A DNA stretch of 64,000 nucleotides from Heloderma charlesbogerti. Lineage: Eukaryota > Chordata > Lepidosauria > Squamata > Helodermatidae. The notes beneath the pieces are model-generated. The model was given only the letters and a program-made list of their open reading frames with translations. It had not been told where the DNA came from and ran no database searches. The DNA lies in NCBI GenBank assembly GCA_026122225.1, contig JANEZZ010000728.1:2356001-2420000 (forward strand). The letters run 5' to 3'. Shown here one piece after another: positions 1-11,230 of the stretch. The translations under genes were made by a program, and so were the position numbers. How positions within the stretch are numbered: position 1 is the stretch's first letter; every line of letters begins with the position of its first letter.

Positions 1-890
1 GACCAGGTTATTGGAAGGACTGCCTTCACTCATACCAAAGTGCACTCTTGAGATCAGCATCGGAGGCCTGCTTGTGAGCCTGTCTGTGGGCATCTTTACA
101 CCATCCTAAAATCCTGCATTTAAAATGGGGCTTTCTGCTTCCGTTTTAAATGCAGGATCACAACTGACTCCCTTTGCACGAGCTTCCTTTCCTCCCTCCC
201 CTTCCCTGCTCTGTCTCCCTGTATCTGAGTCTTCCGTTATCTTCATTGATCTCGCTCCTCTTCTTGTCGCTTTTCCTCTTTTCACAGAGGGAACTTGAAG
301 CAAAACACAACAGGGTAAGTTGACAGCTCATTATCTGCGATCTATTTAAAAATGGAACAAAGGGCATTTAGTGCAGGAGACGTCCCGGAGGGTCATGGCA
401 GGGTCACGGCATCATGTAAAGAGCCCGCAAACTTCTGTGAAGGAGCAATCTCAATCGCAGGATAAAAGCTCCATGTGAAGGATCTCTATAAGAGCAATTA
501 GCCTGTTAGGAACAAGGGCAAGAGCCTTCTGGGTAGTGTCCCCCCACTTGTGGAACTCTGTTCCAATTGATATCTGCAAAGCCCCATCATTACAGACCTT
601 CAAGACTGCCCTAAAAACTTACTTTTTCATCATAGCCTATAACTGAGCTAGTTTACTGGATGCTGTTGTGTATATTTTAATGTTACATTTTAAAGATGTT
701 ATTGTTTTTATTTTATCATTTTTATGTTTTTAATTACACTGACCTAGGAGGATGTCCTTTAAAGGGCAGCCTATAAATGTTTTAAATAATATAAATTTTA
801 TATTATTAAAATATAATTTCAATATATATTAAATTTTTAAAATTGTAAAATAGTAAAATGTCTCAAATTAATTTTAAATTAAATATATTG
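1..890 (+). other. Flank with a hairpin and a LINE 3' remnant
   Basis: Bases 112-163 form a short inverted repeat (tcctgcatttaaaa / ttttaaatgcagga). About 525-790 resembles the 3' end of a CR1/L2-type LINE on the plus strand (a decayed LWNSVP-like segment, then an AT-rich tail with cctataaatg). The rest is AT-rich with no gene evidence. Confidence 0.4.
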
Positions 891-891
891 G

Positions 892-1180
892 GCAGTATCC
901 AATGCTGTCACAGCACTAGCACTAATGATGTTGTGTATACTAGCATAAACCACTAGCACAACCTCATCAGTGCCAGCTTGGCAAAGGGGAAAAGCAGCAA
1001 TCTGCCACCAAAATTTGACAAACCATGCCGCCAAATTTTGGTGGCAAACCATGCAGCTGAAATTCGGGGAAATCACTGCTTTTCCCCTTTCCCTGGCAAG
1101 TGCTAATGACATAGTGCTAGTGTTGGTTTATGCTAGTGCAACGTCAATTAGCAGTAGTGCTGTGACAGCATTGGATACTG
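892..1180. mobile_element. Foldback MITE, TGCTAGTGCAA family, complete
   Basis: The left arm starts cagtatccaatgctgtcaca and the right arm ends tgtgacagcattggatactg. The arms, about 100 nt each (892-996 and 1075-1180), are near-perfect reverse complements that include gcttttcccc / ggggaaaagc. The centre has its own ccaaaattt / aaattttgg hairpin. There is no coding potential, so it is a non-autonomous DNA transposon. I could not see a clear target duplication. Confidence 0.8.
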
Positions 1181-1239
1181 TTAATTCTATATTCTAAATT
1201 AATTTTAGAATATAGAAATGGCTTTCAAATTAACAAGGA

Positions 1240-1457
1240 AAGTAATATAGCTCTTCTCATTAGGAAGATGAGCTCAACTACTACAAGGTAATATCCCAGA
1301 TAATAGTCTGAAGGCACATGAGGCAGCCACCTTGCTGAACCTAAGCAGGTCTGGGTCTGGTCAGTGCTTGGAGAGGAAACCATCTGGGAACCACATGTAG
1401 CCACCTTGAGTTCCACAATGGAAGAAAGGTGGGGTATAAACGTAATAAATAAATTAC
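1240..1457 (+). mobile_element. 5S-rRNA-derived SINE with L2-like tail
   Basis: The body ctaagcaggtctgggtctgg, then tcagtgcttggagaggaaac and catctgggaac, follows the 3' half of vertebrate 5S rRNA, covering the A-box to C-box internal promoter. The tail ccaccttgagttcc, then aaaggtggggtataaacgta and ataaataaat, resembles CR1/L2-type LINE 3' ends. This points to mobilisation by an L2-like reverse transcriptase (inference). Confidence 0.7.
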
Positions 1458-1459
1458 AA

Positions 1460-1936
1460 GTGTACTTCCTGGGTATATCTGTTGTCTGAGAACTTAATGC
1501 AGCTTAAAGTTGGTCACCAAAAGTAGAAAACACAGAGACGTATTACATTACTTAATATAAAGTAAGATTAATATAAAGTAAGAACCTAAAGTTCAAACAT
1601 GGTGAAATATACATAATTAGTGAACCTTGAATGATAAATTTTAATTTGAATGTACGTGAACAGCTCTAGAGTTATGTCAGGGTGCACTGAGTATCCGTAA
1701 GTTCACCTGGAAAAGCTTCCAATGCATTCACTCAGATATTGAAACAAATCTGAAGAAACTCCTGAAACAGATGTTATGGCACCGGGTGCAATGCCTGGGT
1801 GCAAAACTTTGAAACAGAAAAAGGGTGAAAGCACTGTGTAACACACCACCAGGGTTAGGAAAGTTATCTGCTATCACCAGTTACCCGTTTGATCCTCATT
1901 CCGCGCGCGTCCTTTAATGTATATCTGCCTGCATGC
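1460..1936 (+). other. Unassigned flank before the CpG island
   Basis: AT-rich sequence with no recognised gene or repeat. Confidence 0.4.
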
Positions 1937-1992
1937 ATAAATATATATATATACACACACACACACACATATATACATACACACGCGCGCGC
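1937..1992. repeat. (TA)n(CA)n microsatellite
   Basis: Alternating purine-pyrimidine tract of TA, then CA, then CG dinucleotides, just upstream of the CpG island. It has Z-DNA-forming character by composition. Confidence 0.9.
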
Positions 1993-1999
1993 ACACTTT

Positions 2000-3420
2000 C
2001 TCCTTTGCTCTTGGATCAACCTAACCAACCTTCCCTCCGATCTCAAACCCAGGCCCGAATTCTTTCTTTTTTAGATCCGCTCTTGTCTCCTCCTCCCAGA
2101 GCGGGGCGGAGGCGGCGGAAGGGGGAAGGTCACGTATGTTTGGGAAAATATGTAGGTCAGTGGAACATTCCCTGCACTTGTGCAAAAACAAGAGGAGGCA
2201 GCTTTCTTCTCTCCCCCCGCCCCGCCCGAGCTTTCTCTCTTCCCAGCCTCTTCCTCCCCCCAAAGCTAAGCCCACCTTCTTCCCCGAGATGGGGAAGCGT
2301 GCGGGGGAGGGGGACAGGAGGCGGCGGTCCGAGCGTCCCTTTCCCTCCCTGACCCATTTCGCAGCTTCGCACCCGCGCGCTGGCGGCGGCTCCCGCTCCC
2401 CTTCGCGAGAGATCCCTGCTTGTTCTTTACCCAAGCGGCAAGAGCGAGAGGAACCTCCCCTGTTCCAGCCTCCCCCGCCCTACTAAATCGGGAACCACAC
2501 ACTTCCTATTCCCGCTGGAGACACCGCGGCGGGCGGGCGGGAGAGCGCGGGCAGGGCTCCCCCGATGGTCTGAGGGGAGACGGAAGGCGCCCCGCTGCGC
2601 CCCGACACCTCTCCCTCCCGGCTGCGGGTGGGGGCTGATGAGACGCCGCTCGGGAGGATGCCCCCCTCTGGCCGCCGGGGCATCACCTTCCAAGCGAAGA
2701 AGCCCCTCCTGGAGCCGGCGCGTTTGCAACTTAATGCTCCAAGAGAAGCCCAGCACGCAGCAGCCGCCCCGCAGCCCGCGGTCTCCGTCCTCCTCCTCGG
2801 GGGGCTCCTGGCCGCTTCTGCGCGTCTGCCGAGCCGCTTTTCCCGCCAGTCTCGGGGCTGTGCTGGCGCTGAGGGGGAGCGGGAGCCCGGCATGCGGCGC
2901 CCCCTCGCGCCATGAGATACAGCCGGCGGAGGGGCAATAGCGGCAGCAGCGGCAACTGCTCCGGCAGCCCCAGTAGAGGAGAAGCGCCAGAGCCCCGTTC
3001 TCCCGACGCTTTGGCGCCGGCGAGGGACAGTTTCCCCGGCCTGTGGCGCCAGTGCGAGACCAGCAGCAGCCCCGGGGAAAGTGGCCGGCTCAAACTTGAG
3101 CGAGGCGGCGGCGGCGGCCCGCGCGCACAGGTCGCCACTGCGGACAGCAGCAGCGTTATCTGGCGCTTCTTGGCCACACGCGCCCACCTCCCCCGGTTCA
3201 GGCACCTCAGGTAAGCCAGGCAGGCGGCGCCTGACACAATGACACAGATGAACAGCAGCAGCCGGGTGCGCTCCGTCCGCCTCTTCCCACAACGAGCGTT
3301 GGGGGGCGCCCTCCCTTCTTCTCGCAGGTGGCGCGGTTCAGTCAGGTGCGGTGGACTGGCATAACATCTCTCCCCCCACCCCACCCGTAGCTGTTGCTTT
3401 TTGCGAGGAAGCCAGAAACA
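2000..3420 (+). promoter_or_regulatory. NPAS2: CpG island, proposed NPAS2 promoter and noncoding first exon
   Basis: The stretch is strongly GC-rich and full of CpG, unlike the AT-rich surroundings, with a GC box (ggggcgg near 2103) and a cacgta half-E-box near 2132. A consensus splice donor, cacctcag|gtaagc, lies at 3210/3211. Mammalian NPAS2 has a noncoding first exon in a CpG island followed by a very long first intron. The next same-strand exon seen here is the NPAS2 start-codon exon at 46811, which is compatible with that arrangement. The sequence cannot prove that this island belongs to NPAS2 rather than to a lncRNA or a divergent transcript. No TATA box is evident and the transcription start is not defined. 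Confidence 0.55.
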
Positions 3421-3669
3421 AACCTCCTCGCTTCCCGTGAGGTCTTGTGAGAGAGACCCATATGGATACGCTTCAACATACGCATTTAAACCTGGATCGT
3501 CGAGTCCTTTGTACGTGCAAAACAAACACACGCAAAAACTGCAGAGGGTTGCCTATAGTAAATGAGGCCATTTTCACCAGTGGCTCTCAGTTCGTTTCTG
3601 GCTTTCCCCACGTCTGTAATTCAGATGTAATACCTACAATGGCCAGGTTATGCATTGCAGGTTAAATAT

Positions 3670-3777
3670 TTGTTGTTGTTGTTCAGTCGTTCAGTCGTGT
3701 CCGACTCTTCGTGACCCCATGGACCACAGCACGCCAGGCCTTCCTGCCCTGCGCTCTCTCCCGGAGCGTGCTCAAGT
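3670..3777 (-). mobile_element. BovB LINE, 5'-truncated 3' end with TSD
   Basis: The sequence matches the last about 100 bp of the BovB copies in this window (gttcagtcgtgtccgactct, the complement of the KSRTRLND C-terminus, plus the CAACAA tail). It is flanked by ttaaatat at 3662-3669 and 3778-3785, consistent with target-primed insertion. Confidence 0.85.
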
Positions 3778-3785
3778 TTAAATAT

Positions 3786-4880
3786 AACTCGCTTTAAAAT
3801 TGCGTATGAGCAACATTTAGAGGTGCAAACGACTAGAAAAAGGAGACTAAAGGATGCTTTAGAACGTTGTTGCGAAACTGGCCTAAGTCTGTGAGGCGTA
3901 GTTTCATGTGAATGGTGGTGGGATTTCATAACATCAAATGGTTTTGTGTGTTTTTATACACATATAATATTCACCAACAATTTATATGTGTTTCCTATAC
4001 ATTATCTCAATAGTCCTTACAACAGACTTATAAGGGAGGCCAGTATTACTATTGTCTTACAGGTGAAAGTCAGAGGCATGGAGGTTTGGATAAGAACACC
4101 TGGTGAATTTGTGCCAGTGGTGATGTGTGAATGAAGGATTTCCTGGTTCACAACACTTAGCCATTATATTTCTCTAATTTCCCGAGAGCAAATTCAATCA
4201 AAGACAGACCTTTACACTGTAGTGGTTGGGATCTATAGCTGGCTCTGGAAGTGACATGTAAAGGCTTTCTGTCTCATTATAGCCTATGTAGAATTGTTCT
4301 GAAATAAAGAAGATCTGTGACATTCTTTCAGGTGTCCATGTAAAAAGAAATAAGGATTAATCCTTTCAAAAAAACAATAGATGTCTGGCATTAGGTTTAT
4401 CTTTAGAGGGTTAATAGGAGACAATCGTGCATTACACCAATGAGTCTGGGGGATTTTGTTGCTCCATTCTAGCTCTTTGTATGATGATCAACTCAGGAAC
4501 AACACAAATGTAGACTCTGTTGTACATACCTTTTGAGAAATTTCCTTTAAACTTATTATTTATTTCCTAGGTAAAAATTCTGAAAGAAGGATGTACATAT
4601 ACATTATTTCTAGCTACTTGCTTATGCGGTGAGAGTATGCAATAGTATGCAATTCCTCTAATGGAATTCTTTAGAAACATTTCTGTCAGTAAAAGAATTC
4701 AGTTTGTTACTTGTTCCATCCTCAAAAAATACCTTTATGTATTTTCTGCTTGTGGTAGTTGTTTTAGTTTCTGAGCCGCTTTGCTTATTTGCTTATGCTT
4801 GAGCAGAAAACAGGTGAAGCACCAATATTCACTTCAGTAGCATCTCATGTTTTAATAATGGCTAGAGTCAGAAGATAATG
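3786..4880 (+). other. Intronic stretch; MIR-like fragment then unassigned
   Basis: About 3985-4170 resembles the complement of a MIR-like SINE (acattatctcaatagtcctt and taagggaggccagtattact). Nothing recognisable is seen in 4175-4880. Confidence 0.4.
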
Positions 4881-5214
4881 GACAAGTTTGCATGTAATGC
4901 TAACTCATGGTTTATTTAAACCATGGTTTGTTGTTGTACCCAGGGTTTGTCTGGCAGATTATCGAACAAACCATGATTTGTTTTCTAAGTTTCCCTCCTC
5001 CTTCACCTGCTCCCTCCCTGTATTCCAGCTGCCTTTGCAGCACTGCAGTACTGGCATGTAAAGAGGCTGGGTTTTTTGACTGCTGTTGCCCGCTTTCTCT
5101 GTAGCCTGGTGAAACAACCCATGAAAACTGTACGATTCTGGGTTCACATGTAATGACAACAACCCACAGCTCACAACCTAACAAACCAAGGCTTCTCTTC
5201 ATGAGTTGTTCATG

Positions 5215-8200
5215 GTTTGTTGTTGTTGTTCAGTCGTTCAGTCGTGTCCGACTCTTCGTGACCCCATGGACCATAGCACGCCAGGCCTTCCTGTCCTGCG
5301 CTCTCTCCCGGAGCATGCTCAAGTTCATATTCATTGCATCCGTGATGCTATCTAGCCATCTCATCCTCTGCCTTCCCCTTCTCCTTTTGCCTTCAGTCTT
5401 TCCCAGCATCAGGGTCTTTTCCAGGGAGTTTTCTCTTCGCATTAGGTGGCCAAAATATTGGAGCTTCAGCTTCATTATCTGTCCTTCCAATGAGCAGTCA
5501 GGGTTGATTTCCTTTAGGATGGACTGATTTGACCTCCTTGCAGTCCAGGGGACTCATAAGAGTCTTCTCCAGCACCACAGTTCGAAAGCATCAATTCTTC
5601 GGCGCTCAGCCTTCCTTATAGTCCAGCTCTCACAGCCATACATTACTACTGGGAAAACCATAGCTTTGATTAGACGGACCTTTGTCGGCAACGTGATGTC
5701 TCTGCTTCTTACTATGCTGTCTAGGTTGGCCATAGCTTTCCTCCCAAGGAGCAAGCGTCTTTTAATTTCATGGCTACAGTCACTGTCTGCGGTGATCTTG
5801 GAGCCCAAGAAAGTAAAATCTGTCACTGCTTCCATTTCTTCCCCTTCTATATGCCAGGAAGTGATAGGGCCAGATGACATGATCTTCGTTTTTTTAATGT
5901 TGAGTTTCAAACCAGCTTTTGCACTCTCCTCTTTCACCCTCAACAAGAGGCTCTTGAGATCCTCTTCGCTTTCTGCCATTAGGGTGGTATTGTCTGCATA
6001 TCGGAGGTTGTTGATAATTCTCCCGGCAATCTTAATTCCGACCTCTGATTCATCCAACCCGGCATTTCTCATGATGTACTCTGCATATAAGTTAAATAAG
6101 CAGGGTGACAATATGCAGCCTTGTCGTACTCCTTTCCCAATTTTGAACCAATCGGTTGTTCCATGTCTGGTTCTTACTGTTGCTTCTTGACCCTCGTACA
6201 GGTTTCTCAGGAGACAGGTCAGGTGGTCTGGTACTCCCATCACTTTCAGAATTTGCCACAGTTTGTTGTGATCCACACAATCAAAGGCTTTAGCGTAGTC
6301 AATGAAGCAGAAATAGACGTTTTTCTGGAATTCTCTTGCTTTCTCCATGATGCAGCGAATGTTGGCGATTTGATCTCTAGTTCCTCTGCCTCTTCTAAAC
6401 CCAGCTTGTACTTCCGGTAGTTCTCGGTTCGCATACTGCTGAAGCCTAGCTTGTAGGATTTTGAGCATCACCTTGCTGGCATGTGAAATGAGCGCAATTG
6501 TGCGGTAGTTTGAACACTCTTTGGCGTTGCCCTTCTTTGGAATTGGAATGTAAACTGACCTTTTCCAGTCTTGTGGCCACTGTTGAGTGTTCCAGATTTG
6601 TTGGCATATTGAATGCAGCACTTTAACAGCATAATCTTTTAGGATTTTAAATAGCTCAGCTGGAATACTGTCATCTCCGCTAGCTTTGTTGTTACTAATG
6701 CTTCCTAAGGCCCACTTGACTTCACTCTCTAGGATGTCCGGCTCAAGTTCAGTGATCGCACTATCATGGCTATCAGGGACATTCAGATCTTTCCTGTATA
6801 GTTCTTCTGTGTATTCTTGCCACCTCTTCTTAATCTCATCTGCTTCTGTTAGGTCCCTGCCTTCTTTGTCCTTTATCATGCCCGTCTTTGCACAAAACGT
6901 TCCCTTGAGATCTCCAATTTTCTTGAAGAGATCTCTAGTCTTTCCCATTCTGTTGTTTTCCTCGATTTTTTTGCATTGTTCATTTAAGAAGGCCTTCTTG
7001 TCTCTCCTTGCTATTCTCTGGAACTCTGCATTCAGTTGGGTATATCTTCCCCTTTCTCCCTTGCTTTTCGCTTCCCTTCTTTCCTCAGCTACTTGTAAAG
7101 CCTCATCAGACAGCCACTTGGCTTTCTTGCATTTCTTTTTCTTTGGGACGGATTTCGTTGCTGCCTCCTGAACAATGTTACGGACCTCCGTCCATAGTTC
7201 CTCAGGCACTCTGTCTATCAGGTCTAATCCCTGAAATCTATTCCTCACCTCCACTGTATATTAATCAGGGATATGATTTAGGTCATACCTGAACGGTTTA
7301 GTGGTTTTCCCGACGTTCTTCAATTTGAGCCGAAATTTTGCAAGAAGCAGCTCATGATCTGAGCCATAGTCAGCTCCAGGTCTTGTTTTTACTGACTGTA
7401 TGGAGCTTCTCCAGCTTTGGCTGCAAAGGACATAATCAATCTGATTTCGATATTGACCATCTGGTGACGTCCATGTGTAGAGTCGCCTCTTGTGCTGTTG
7501 GAAAAGAGTGTTTGCTATGATCAGCATGTTCTCTTGGCAAAACTCTATTAGCTTTTGTCCTGCTTCATTTTGTACACCAAGGCCATGCCTGCCTGTTATC
7601 CCGGTGATTTCTTGACTTCCTACTTTAGCATTCCAATTCCCTATGATGAAGAGGACATCTTTTTTTGGTGTTAGTTCTAGAAGGTGTTGTAGGTCTTCAT
7701 AGAACCGATCAACCTCAGCTTCTTCGGCCTCAGTGGTTGGGGCATAGACTTGAATTACTGTGATGTTGAATGGTTTGCCTTGGATTCGTACTGAGATCAT
7801 TCTATCATTTTTAAGATTGTACCCCAGTACTGCTTTTCCCACCCTTTTGTTGATTATGAGTGTTACTCCATTTCTTCTAAGGGATTCTTGCCCACAATAG
7901 TAGATATGATGGTCACCTGAATTAAATTCGCCCATGCCTGTCCATTTTAGTTCGCTGATTCCCAAGATGTCGATGTTCAGCTTACCTTGATTCATTGATC
8001 TGACATTCCAGGTTCCTAAACAATATTGTTCTTTACAGCATCGGATTTTCTTTTCACCACCAGACACATCCACAGCTGAGTGTCCTTTCGGGTTTGGCCC
8101 AGCCGCTTCACTCTTTCTGGCGCTACTTGGAAATACCCTCTGCTCTTCCCCAGTAGCATATTGGACACCTTCCGACCTGAGGGGCTCATCTTCCGGCGTC

Positions 8201-8279
8201 ATATCTTTTAGCCTTGTGATACGTTCCATGGGGTTTTCTTGGCAAGAATACTGGAGTGGGTTGCCATTTCCTTCTCCAT
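5215..8279 (-). mobile_element. BovB LINE (RTE clade), near full length
   Basis: The element reads 5' to 3' from about 8279 to 5215 and ends in the CAACAA repeat tail. It spans endonuclease, reverse transcriptase and C-terminus. Compared with the copy at 36589 it lacks about 130 bp at the 5' end, so it is slightly truncated. It lies inside a MITE. BovB is known to be abundant in squamates and ruminants and to have moved horizontally between them. Confidence 0.93.
5230..8279 (-). pseudogene. BovB endonuclease/reverse transcriptase, two stops
   Basis: The frame is continuous from the N-terminal GEGNGNPLQYSCQENPMER through CLGTWNVRSMNQGK (endonuclease start), GSDHELLLAKF (endonuclease end), IDYAKAFDCVDHNKLW and VRQGCILSPCLFNLY (RT) to KSRTRLND. 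It carries an in-frame loss of about 12 residues after NQGKL, a nonsense change at 7261-7263 (GAA to TAA) and another at 5554-5556 (CGA to TGA). Two catalytic aspartates are also changed: the endonuclease GDWN motif reads GNWN, and the RT YADD box reads YADN (about 5985-6003). The protein would copy LINE RNA at nicked DNA; this copy cannot. Confidence 0.92.
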
Positions 8280-8363
8280 AATTAACCCATAGTTCCAGGT
8301 TCGCATGTAACAACAAACCATGGTTAATTAAACCATGGTTTGTTGTTATGTGCAAACCAGGTC

Positions 8364-8639
8364 ATAGTCATAGACAAGCTGGAGATCATATATCGAGCTG
8401 GTGAAGTGAGGCAGGGCATGTGTGAGATGAGAAACAGTGTGTTGTTATCTGATGGTATTAAAGAGGCATGGGAGCATCCCTTTAGTTAAGGCAAATTGCA
8501 AAACAAAGGTTCTGCCATTATAAGCCTTAAAGTTCTATTGCTTATAAAACTGATACATTTTGAGATAATAACTTGAACCTTGGAATCCATGATCTATCTG
8601 ATGAGGTCTAAAATTGTTAAAAAGTGCTTGACACATTTT
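8364..8639 (+). other. Unassigned intronic sequence
   Basis: No recognised element between two transposons. Confidence 0.4.
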
Positions 8640-9048
8640 GGGAACAATCCTATTGAGATAGGCAGCCGCCTCCGAAGTCAGAGGCGACCACCTGTCCAAA
8701 GCAAAGTGGGCAGAGCATGGAGGGGATCTTCTCCTTTGTGCTCCGGCTGCCCTGCATTTGTGGCTAGATGGCCGATTTTGGCTGTCTAGCTGCAGGACCT
8801 TAGAGTGGGGGTTGGGGGGGAGGCCAGCCGATGCATAGGAAGCATCATACCAGCACTTCTGCACTCCCTGCCCCTCCCTTCCTCCAGGAACACCCCCCTT
8901 TGCCCCACTTTGCACTTCTCTTACGACCACAGAGTCTGAGGACATTCCGTGCCGCCTACGAGGTAGTGGGGGAGGGGTGGTTCTCTGGGAAACTGACCAA
9001 TCCTATGGCTGTCTAGCCACTGTCTAGTGGTCATAGGATTCTGCCCTT
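8640..9048. mobile_element. AATCCTATG-family MITE, about 400 bp
   Basis: The ends are gggaacaatcctattgagat and gtcataggattctgccctta. The interior shares ggcgaccacctgtcc, ggggatcttctcct and gattttggctgtctagc with the copy at 63829-64000, and in inverse orientation with 19393-19787. No protein is encoded. Confidence 0.75.
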
Positions 9049-10164
9049 ACCCTCCAATCTGCAGCATAGCATGTCACAATTTTAAAACTATTTTTGTGAA
9101 AACTACTGATGTAATTTATTCAAGATTGTTGTGGAGGCATGTCTTTCATTGGTTTGGTAAAGTTCTGTGCAGCGGTTGAAAAGTTATTAAGGTTTTTCTA
9201 CTATGGTACCAACTGCTGGCAAAGTTGCGGGGTGTATGCTCAGTTTCATGTTGAGGCTAGAATGCAACCAGTGTTACAAAAATTGTGTTCTATCCCTCGT
9301 AGACTCATCCAATTTGTTTACCAAGAACAAATAGTAAATAGCCCCTCAACACTCAAGCATGCCTAGAGAGACAGCAGAGAGATAGTCCCATACTCTTGCA
9401 TACTACATTCTTGACATTCTTGAGTCTCTGATAAGGCACTGTGTCTTTGCCAACATGGCAGTTTTATACAGAGATAGAACACACACAAAAATCTAGCTAC
9501 ATAGAACAACTTAAGCTAAACTAGACATATTAAAGCTGAAATTTCTATAACACCAGCATTCCAATGTTTTCAAATGTTGCAGAGGAAATCCACTATATTC
9601 TATGTACAATGTTTATTCCTTTAGCTATGGAATGTGCCTCACATGATCAAGCTGCTTGTTACTACACAAATTGGGATCCTACCATGAGCGGGGGGATGGT
9701 TAGTGGGGCTTTAACCCTCCCTCCCTCCCTGTTGTGGTGCCAATCTAGATTAGGTCCCCACACTTCCAATTTTCTTTGCCAAAAAGGCATCTAGTTGTAA
9801 TATAAACTGTAGGTGTAGGATGAAGGGTTAAATGCCCTAGGCACCACCCCTACCCCCAGGATTCATATTAGGTCTCATGTGCTTATTTTTGAGTAAAAAA
9901 GGGGGGAAAGTAGCTACATTTTTAAAGTAGCATGTAGTTTGATCCTCAGGGAATATTGGGGTGGGGAATGGAATACTTAGGTGGGGAAGCAGAAGGATCA
10001 AGGCCTCATACCACTTTTCCAAAATAGGAAATGTGACACAAAGGTCCTTGATTTTCCTTTCCCTGTGGTAGGTAAAGGGAACATGAAAATAGCTGACTTT
10101 CTGAGGGCAGAAAGATAGTTTGAGAGCCCCAGTCTTTGCTGTTCTTTTCTGTGTGGTAGGAAAA
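9049..10164 (+). other. Unassigned intronic sequence
   Basis: Mixed AT-rich sequence with short G/T and C/T runs. I recognise no gene, RNA or repeat family. Confidence 0.4.
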
Positions 10165-10167
10165 GTA

Positions 10168-10622
10168 CATGTAAGGATCATAAGAACATAAGAGCCATGC
10201 TGGATCAGACCTAGGGCCCATCTAGTCCAGCATTCTGTTCACACAGTGGCCAACCAGCTGTTGACCAGGAACCCACAAGCAGAGCATGAATGCAACAACA
10301 CCCTCCCACCCATGTTCCTCAGCAACTGGTGTACATAGGCTCACTGCCTCTGGTACTGGAGGTAGCACATAGCCATCAAGACTAGTAGCCATTGATAGCC
10401 CTTTCTTCCAGGAATTTGTCCAACCCCCTTTTAAAGCCATCCAAATTGGTGGCCATCACTACATCCTGTGGTAGAGAATTCTATAGTTTAACTATGCGCT
10501 GTGAGAAGAAGTACTTCCTTTTATCTGTCCTGAATCTCCCACCAATCAGCTTCATAGGATGATCCCGGGTTCTAGTATTTCGAGAGAGGGAGAAAAAATG
10601 TCACCTCACACTAGGAGTATTC
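10168..10622 (+). repeat. Widespread sauropsid interspersed repeat (class uncertain)
   Basis: It starts cataagaacataagagccat, gctggatcagacc, gggcccatctagtccagcat and continues through ttccaggaatttgtccaacc to the gaagaagtacttcctttt block. This sequence type is common in reptile and turtle genomes. Its superfamily cannot be decided from the sequence alone. Confidence 0.6.
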
Positions 10623-11230
10623 ACACATTAATTACACTTAACACGTGTTCGCACTCCAGGTCACTCATTAAGATCAATGTGAGAATCTAGCCCTATTCAC
10701 TTATTCTGCTCACATGTAAGCTCTACATGCAAGGAGACAAAATTGGAATGAATCCAGAAGCTTTGCTCCTCTTCCTTGGCTTGTTACTCTCTACACATGG
10801 AGGGCAACTATCTGCAAATGAGTGTTTCCTCAATTCGTGGATACTCTTTCTGGGATCTTAGAATCCTGATACTTGATGTAAGTTAATTACTCTCAGTGCA
10901 GTTTTCCTTTCAGCATTCTGACAGTGAGGGAGGGGTAGCAGGAAACTGTCAACTGAGATAATTTTGAGGTCTTGAGGAGTAATTCTGCCTGAAAGATAGT
11001 TCCCTGATAAAGGGAGGGAGGGAAAAGAATAGGCTGTGCTGAAATTCTGTGCAGGTTTACTCAGAAGTAATTCTTTCTGAACATATAGGAACATAAGTAT
11101 TCATTTGTTTACTTATCCAGTTAATTACTTGTTTGTGTTTTCTTTTTTAGTTTTAGTTTTTTTTCAGAACACTCTAATAATTTTCCTTTTTAAAAACCAG
11201 AGAAATTAAATTATAACCCACTCACCCCTT
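10623..11230 (+). other. Unassigned intronic sequence
   Basis: No recognised element. A short motif near 11045-11075 (gtgcaggtttactcagaagt) resembles the ends of the AAGTCCCATTGA palindromic family. Confidence 0.35.

Larger units (their letters stand above)
4881..8363 (-). mobile_element. GACCTGG-family MITE (interrupted by BovB)
   Basis: The outer ends are gacaagtttgcatgtaatgc on the left and tatgtgcaaaccaggtc on the right. Both match the termini of the intact relatives at 32169-32640 and 61856-62303, the latter in opposite orientation. The body has the same landmarks: repeated aaccatggtttg, a pyrimidine-rich centre, and ctggcatgtaaagaggctgg. The MITE was split by the BovB at about 5215-8279, so it is older than that LINE. 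Confidence 0.8.

Noticed and set aside
1260..1420. Possible 5S rRNA gene
   Set aside because: Only the 3' half of 5S is recognisable, it is diverged, and it carries a LINE-like tail; it is a SINE.
1933..2486. Plus-strand frames of 116-139 residues rich in His/Thr/Pro/Arg
   Set aside because: They begin in a (TA)n(CA)n microsatellite and run through GC-rich promoter DNA; the composition reflects base bias, not coding.
2912..3214. 100-residue plus-strand frame ending at the proposed donor
   Set aside because: It ends on the TAA inside gtaagc, so it is not continued into NPAS2; the known NPAS2 start codon is in the next exon. A short upstream ORF is possible but unsupported.
2483..3531. Long minus-strand open frames through the CpG island, one with a membrane-like stretch (LLLFICVIVSGAACLAYL)
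   Set aside because: High GC content suppresses stop codons in all frames; several overlapping frames are open at once on both strands, the nearest methionine is far upstream in non-protein-like sequence, and I recognise no family.
5666..7171. Open frames on the plus strand across the BovB element
   Set aside because: They are antisense shadows of the BovB coding strand.
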